Assembly: GCA_934486705.1 (NCBI GenBank)
Contig: CAKSQS010000083.1
Coordinates: 1 to 5,260 of the forward strand
Source of the DNA: an uncultured Eubacteriales bacterium
GTDB taxonomy: Bacteria > Bacillota > Clostridia > Oscillospirales > Acutalibacteraceae
Length of the DNA: 5,260 nucleotides
Reading direction: 5' to 3'
Part shown: one piece after another, positions 4,887 to 5,260 of the stretch
Position numbering within the stretch: position 1 is the first letter of the stretch
Layout: every line of letters starts with the position of its first letter
Notes under the pieces: model-generated
What the model saw: the letters and a program-made list of their open reading frames with translations, nothing else
What the model was told of the DNA's origin: nothing
The model's database searches: none
Position numbers and translations under genes: made by a program

Positions 4887-5260
4887 TCAATCGTTTCTTG
4901 AGCATTTTTCAGCGTCAATAGCAAGCACAAGCATTAAGGCGCAAAGCGCGTCGCTCGGGTTTGCAACGTCTATAACATATGTATCGGTCCAGTTGAAAAT
5001 TTCCTTTGAAACTGTGGCTACAACCGAGCCGCCCGCGCCGTATACCGTGTAATTCCATTCCATAAACCCGCCGTCTATATGCCAACCGTTAAAATCAATA
5101 TTAAACGAAGGCTTGAAAAAGGTAAATTCCTTTTTAATGCAGCCTATACAGCTGCTGCCGACATACAGCTCAAATTTCGGCAAAAAGGTGAATACCCTTT
5201 CCTTTACCGTGCCGAGCTCTGCACCGTCGGGGCTGAAAATTTTAAGGCAGTGCCCCCACG
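4887..5260 (-). CDS. LURP-one-related (tubby-like fold) protein, N-terminus missing
   Basis: The frame stays open to the right edge, so the gene begins outside the window; the TTG at 5183-5181 is an internal codon, not the start. The visible 123 residues begin WGHCLKIFSPDGAELGTVKE and continue with FTFLPKFELYVG, IGCIKKEFTFFKPSFNIDF, NGWHIDGGFMEWNYTVYG, VVATVSKEIFNWTDTYVID and ALCALMLVLAIDAEKC. The alternating strands, the GW.I.G.F.EW.Y motif and the W.DTY.I..D final helix are typical of the LURP-one/YxjI group, usually about 160 residues, so roughly 35 residues are missing. The fold resembles the tubby C-terminal domain and phospholipid scramblases, but the bacterial function is unknown. It ends in TGA immediately followed by TAA, and is convergent with the zinc-ribbon gene across a shared terminator. 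Confidence 0.88.
   Translation of the reverse strand, partial: WGHCLKIFSPDGAELGTVKERVFTFLPKFELYVGSSCIGCIKKEFTFFKPSFNIDFNGWHIDGGFMEWNYTVYGAGGSVVATVSKEIFNWTDTYVIDVANPSDALCALMLVLAIDAEKCSRND

Noticed and set aside
4887..5183. LURP-one-like protein starting at the TTG at 5183
   Set aside because: The same frame continues upstream without a stop to the window edge, and the upstream residues fit the family, so the TTG is an internal leucine codon.

Overview
The window looks like the chromosome of a spore-forming Firmicute, most likely in the class Clostridia. It carries a T-box leader, an adjacent spoIIGA-sigE pair, strong AGGAGG-type ribosome binding sites, AT-rich sigma-A type promoters, frequent AUA isoleucine codons, and TTG and GTG starts. 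I cannot name the species. I see no mobile element, CRISPR array, tRNA or rRNA.

Layout. Bases 1-194 (minus strand) are the first 64 codons of the release factor 3 gene (prfC), with its own promoter at 227-256. A divergent promoter (303-334) drives a T-box leader (about 351-606). Its specifier codon reads GCU (alanine), and it ends in an intrinsic terminator. The leader precedes a two-gene operon that overlaps by 4 bases: an Lrp/AsnC-family regulator (624-1106) and a class I/II PLP aminotransferase (1103-2272). After an 80-base gap with a long-spacer promoter comes the sporulation pair spoIIGA (2353-3183) and sigE (3197-3889). Next are a small DUF1294-type membrane protein (3919-4197) and a zinc-ribbon membrane protein (4249-4821), each behind a plausible promoter of its own. 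A hairpin terminator at 4833-4877 separates these from a convergent, incomplete LURP-one-like gene on the minus strand (4887-5260).

How the parts work together. Uncharged tRNA-Ala would stabilise the antiterminator and turn on the regulator-aminotransferase pair, so the aminotransferase is probably involved in alanine formation. SpoIIGA is the membrane protease that activates pro-sigma-E in the mother cell, and the two genes are adjacent as expected. sigG, commonly the next gene in this cluster, is not here.

Nothing in the window amounts to a wholly new system. The points most worth a second look are the alanine-type T-box on an lrp-aminotransferase operon and the spoIIGA upstream region, which has a 21-base promoter spacer and two nested palindromes.
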